From Lepidostoma basale (taxonomy: Eukaryota > Arthropoda > Insecta > Trichoptera > Lepidostomatidae): DNA of 64,000 bases. The position numbers and the translations under genes were made by a program. Shown here piece by piece: positions 62,560 through 64,000 of the stretch; the stretch's first letter is position 1, and the number at the start of each line of letters is the position of its first letter. Under the pieces are notes generated by a model. It had not been told where the DNA came from and ran no database searches. It saw nothing but the letters and a program-made list of their open reading frames with translations. The stretch covers positions 558,001 to 622,000 of the forward strand of contig JAHDVF020000215.1 of NCBI GenBank assembly GCA_022606425.2, given 5' to 3'.

Positions 62560-63340
62560 GTTACTTCAAAGTGGTAACTGATTTATCAGTATTAACTATT
62601 GCATCAATATATTAATTTTCAATTTAAGAGTTGAATGAACTCAGTGAACGGAACGGAATGAAACATAACAAGAATGCTTTCATTGTGCCAAACAGCTTTT
62701 TTAATAAACGTCATAAAACTAACTTTTATGTTTTGCTTTATGTAACCCGCCATTAATTGCACAACACTTGTAGATTTTGAGATATATTTTTTTATATTGA
62801 TTATGTTGTAACACTTGTAACCACATGTCATAAAAATCAAAGCACTGCGGACGTCGAGCGGTTAATGAAAAAATAAAACATTACGCTCATTTAGTATGAC
62901 GCGATCGAATCAAAGAAATATTTCGACATATTATTTCACAGTGGGACCTCAGCATAATAAAAGTTTGGTATTTAATCTTGCTTTCCCGCCTACAGCTCTC
63001 TTTCTCTCTCGTTCTCTCTCACTCGCTCTCTGTAATCTCCCAACAAATGGCTCTTCTTCTGGGATTCGAGATGATCTATTTTGGGTTTCGTTGATTAATC
63101 CAATTTACCTCCGATATCCGTGAAATTAATTTATTCCAATACATAAGTTTAGACTCTTTGACCTCCCCTCTGTACGTCTCGGGCCGTTCAAATGCAAAAG
63201 GCAAGTGAGACGATACAGGGTAAAAAGTGAAATGTTGACGGTTGGAAATAATACTTAGTAGGTAAACATTTTTTAAGAGAATTATCCGGGGGTGTTTATA
63301 AATCAAAAACACTGAGAAAACTAATTACAACAGATACATA
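62560..63340. other. Unassigned non-coding
   Basis: (TCTC)n tract at 63000-63030; no gene or family supported. Confidence 0.45.
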
Positions 63341-63344
63341 CTAT

Positions 63345-63475
63345 AAGATTTATAGTATTTTACTATAACGACTTGTTTTGCAGAGCAATTTCCTTTTCTA
63401 ATTTTTCAATGTCTTAGCAAGGTGTCATTCCCATAAAATATAATGAAACTTATATGAAACATTCGTTTTCGTTTA
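63345..63475. repeat. F3 repeat, one arm
   Basis: aatgtcttagcaaggtgtca ... cccataaaatataatgaaac: right arm only, GAAAC motif lost. Confidence 0.55.
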
Positions 63476-63477
63476 TA

Positions 63478-63870
63478 TTCTTCCTCTTCTTTTAGTAGAT
63501 CTGACGATCTATGATACAGAAATCATGTCTTGTTGGATGATGGGGTCCAGCTGTCCCTCCATCTCTTAAGCGGTGTTCGGAGGGGATTTCATAAGCGGCT
63601 GTATATGCAAGTTTATCACCATCCATTCGGGCTACATGGTGCTTCCAGTATCTTCCTCTGGATCTACTCCACTGAACGATATTCTCTATTTCGCAAGTTT
63701 ATCTTTTGTGTGCGTTGCGGACACGATCTCGGAGAGTTTTTAAAGTAATTGTTCTTAGGACCTTCATCTCCGATGTTTAGTAGACCCTTGATTCGCACAG
63801 TGTCGGCCGCGTCTCTACAGCGTAGGTCATCATGTAGAGATATTTAGAAATCTTTTCTGAGCCCCCTCTA
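63478..63870 (-). pseudogene. LINE-K-like C-terminal fragment
   Basis: (GAA)n tail at 63478-63493 and minus-strand remnants of the GHRWIYSRW / RLRDGGTAGPHH type with repeated breaks. Runs toward the end of the window. Confidence 0.5.
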
Positions 63871-64000
63871 GAAGAGCAGTACCATATCGAATGAATGTAA
63901 AAAGTGTGTACTTATCTCTTCTGATATAAAACCAATGTATTTATTCATAGCTCCGTGTATAAAACCCGAGCTTTTGTGTGGATCGCGGTGACTCTGGGTT

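Noticed and set aside
1..64000. Penelope-type reverse transcriptase or GIY-YIG endonuclease ORF
   Set aside because: Looked for on both strands as the expected partner of the hammerhead-like repeats; none recognised in this window.

Overview
The window is a repeat-dense piece of an AT-rich insect nuclear genome, most probably Lepidoptera. Reasons: (CCTAA)n, i.e. insect TTAGG-type telomeric repeats, flank an intact R1-clade retrotransposon of the TRAS/SART kind; there are many 3' fragments of lepidopteran-style non-LTR elements, tRNA-derived SINEs, a mariner, and hAT-like MITEs. No prokaryotic feature is present. The only host-gene evidence is one candidate exon at 61537-61685. Clade and organism calls rest on sequence recognition only.

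Layout. 1-3100: copia pol remnant, decayed pogo/Tigger-like transposase with a PHD-like finger, and a dead but complete-ended mariner (1802-3072). 3.8-10.6 kb: runs of 5'-truncated LINE 3' ends, a hAT-like MITE (6305-6652) inside a LINE, and a Jockey-type fragment with a 13-bp target-site duplication (TSD). 10.9-39.8 kb: LINE fragments, SINEs and three families of palindromic repeats (called F1, F2, F3 here) nested in one another. 40.4-42.8 kb: a MITE pair, a family-G repeat and a minisatellite. 43.1-48.9 kb: a block of telomere-type DNA, (CCTAA)n - intact 4.7-kb R1-clade element - (CCTAA)n, sits between two identical 141-bp copies of a sequence inside an RTE-like fragment, which itself lies in another LINE. 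48.9-64 kb: more LINE, SINE and palindromic repeats, a 617-bp composite foldback (55021-55637), and the candidate exon.

Main discovery candidate. The palindromic repeats carry hammerhead-ribozyme-like cores (CUGANGA, a stem II hairpin, GAAA, a short self-complementary stem III, then UC). Best matches are 11005-11040 (minus), 22025-22060 (minus), 62408-62443 (plus) and 55556-55589 (plus). All families share one extra base between CUGANGA and stem II. The elements have constant 3' ends, variable 5' ends and 12-16 bp TSDs, and insert F1 into F2 and F2 into F3. This fits short retroelements related to Penelope-like elements, known carriers of hammerheads, rather than DNA MITEs. No Penelope reverse transcriptase is visible here, so that link is inference.

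The commonest LINE (called LINE-T) has C-terminal protein ending in GETA and a short (TTAG)n 3' tail; I see four subfamilies (A-D). One copy carries a TTAGG-type tail (43118-43143). A short non-autonomous element (family N) borrows the LINE-T 3' end.
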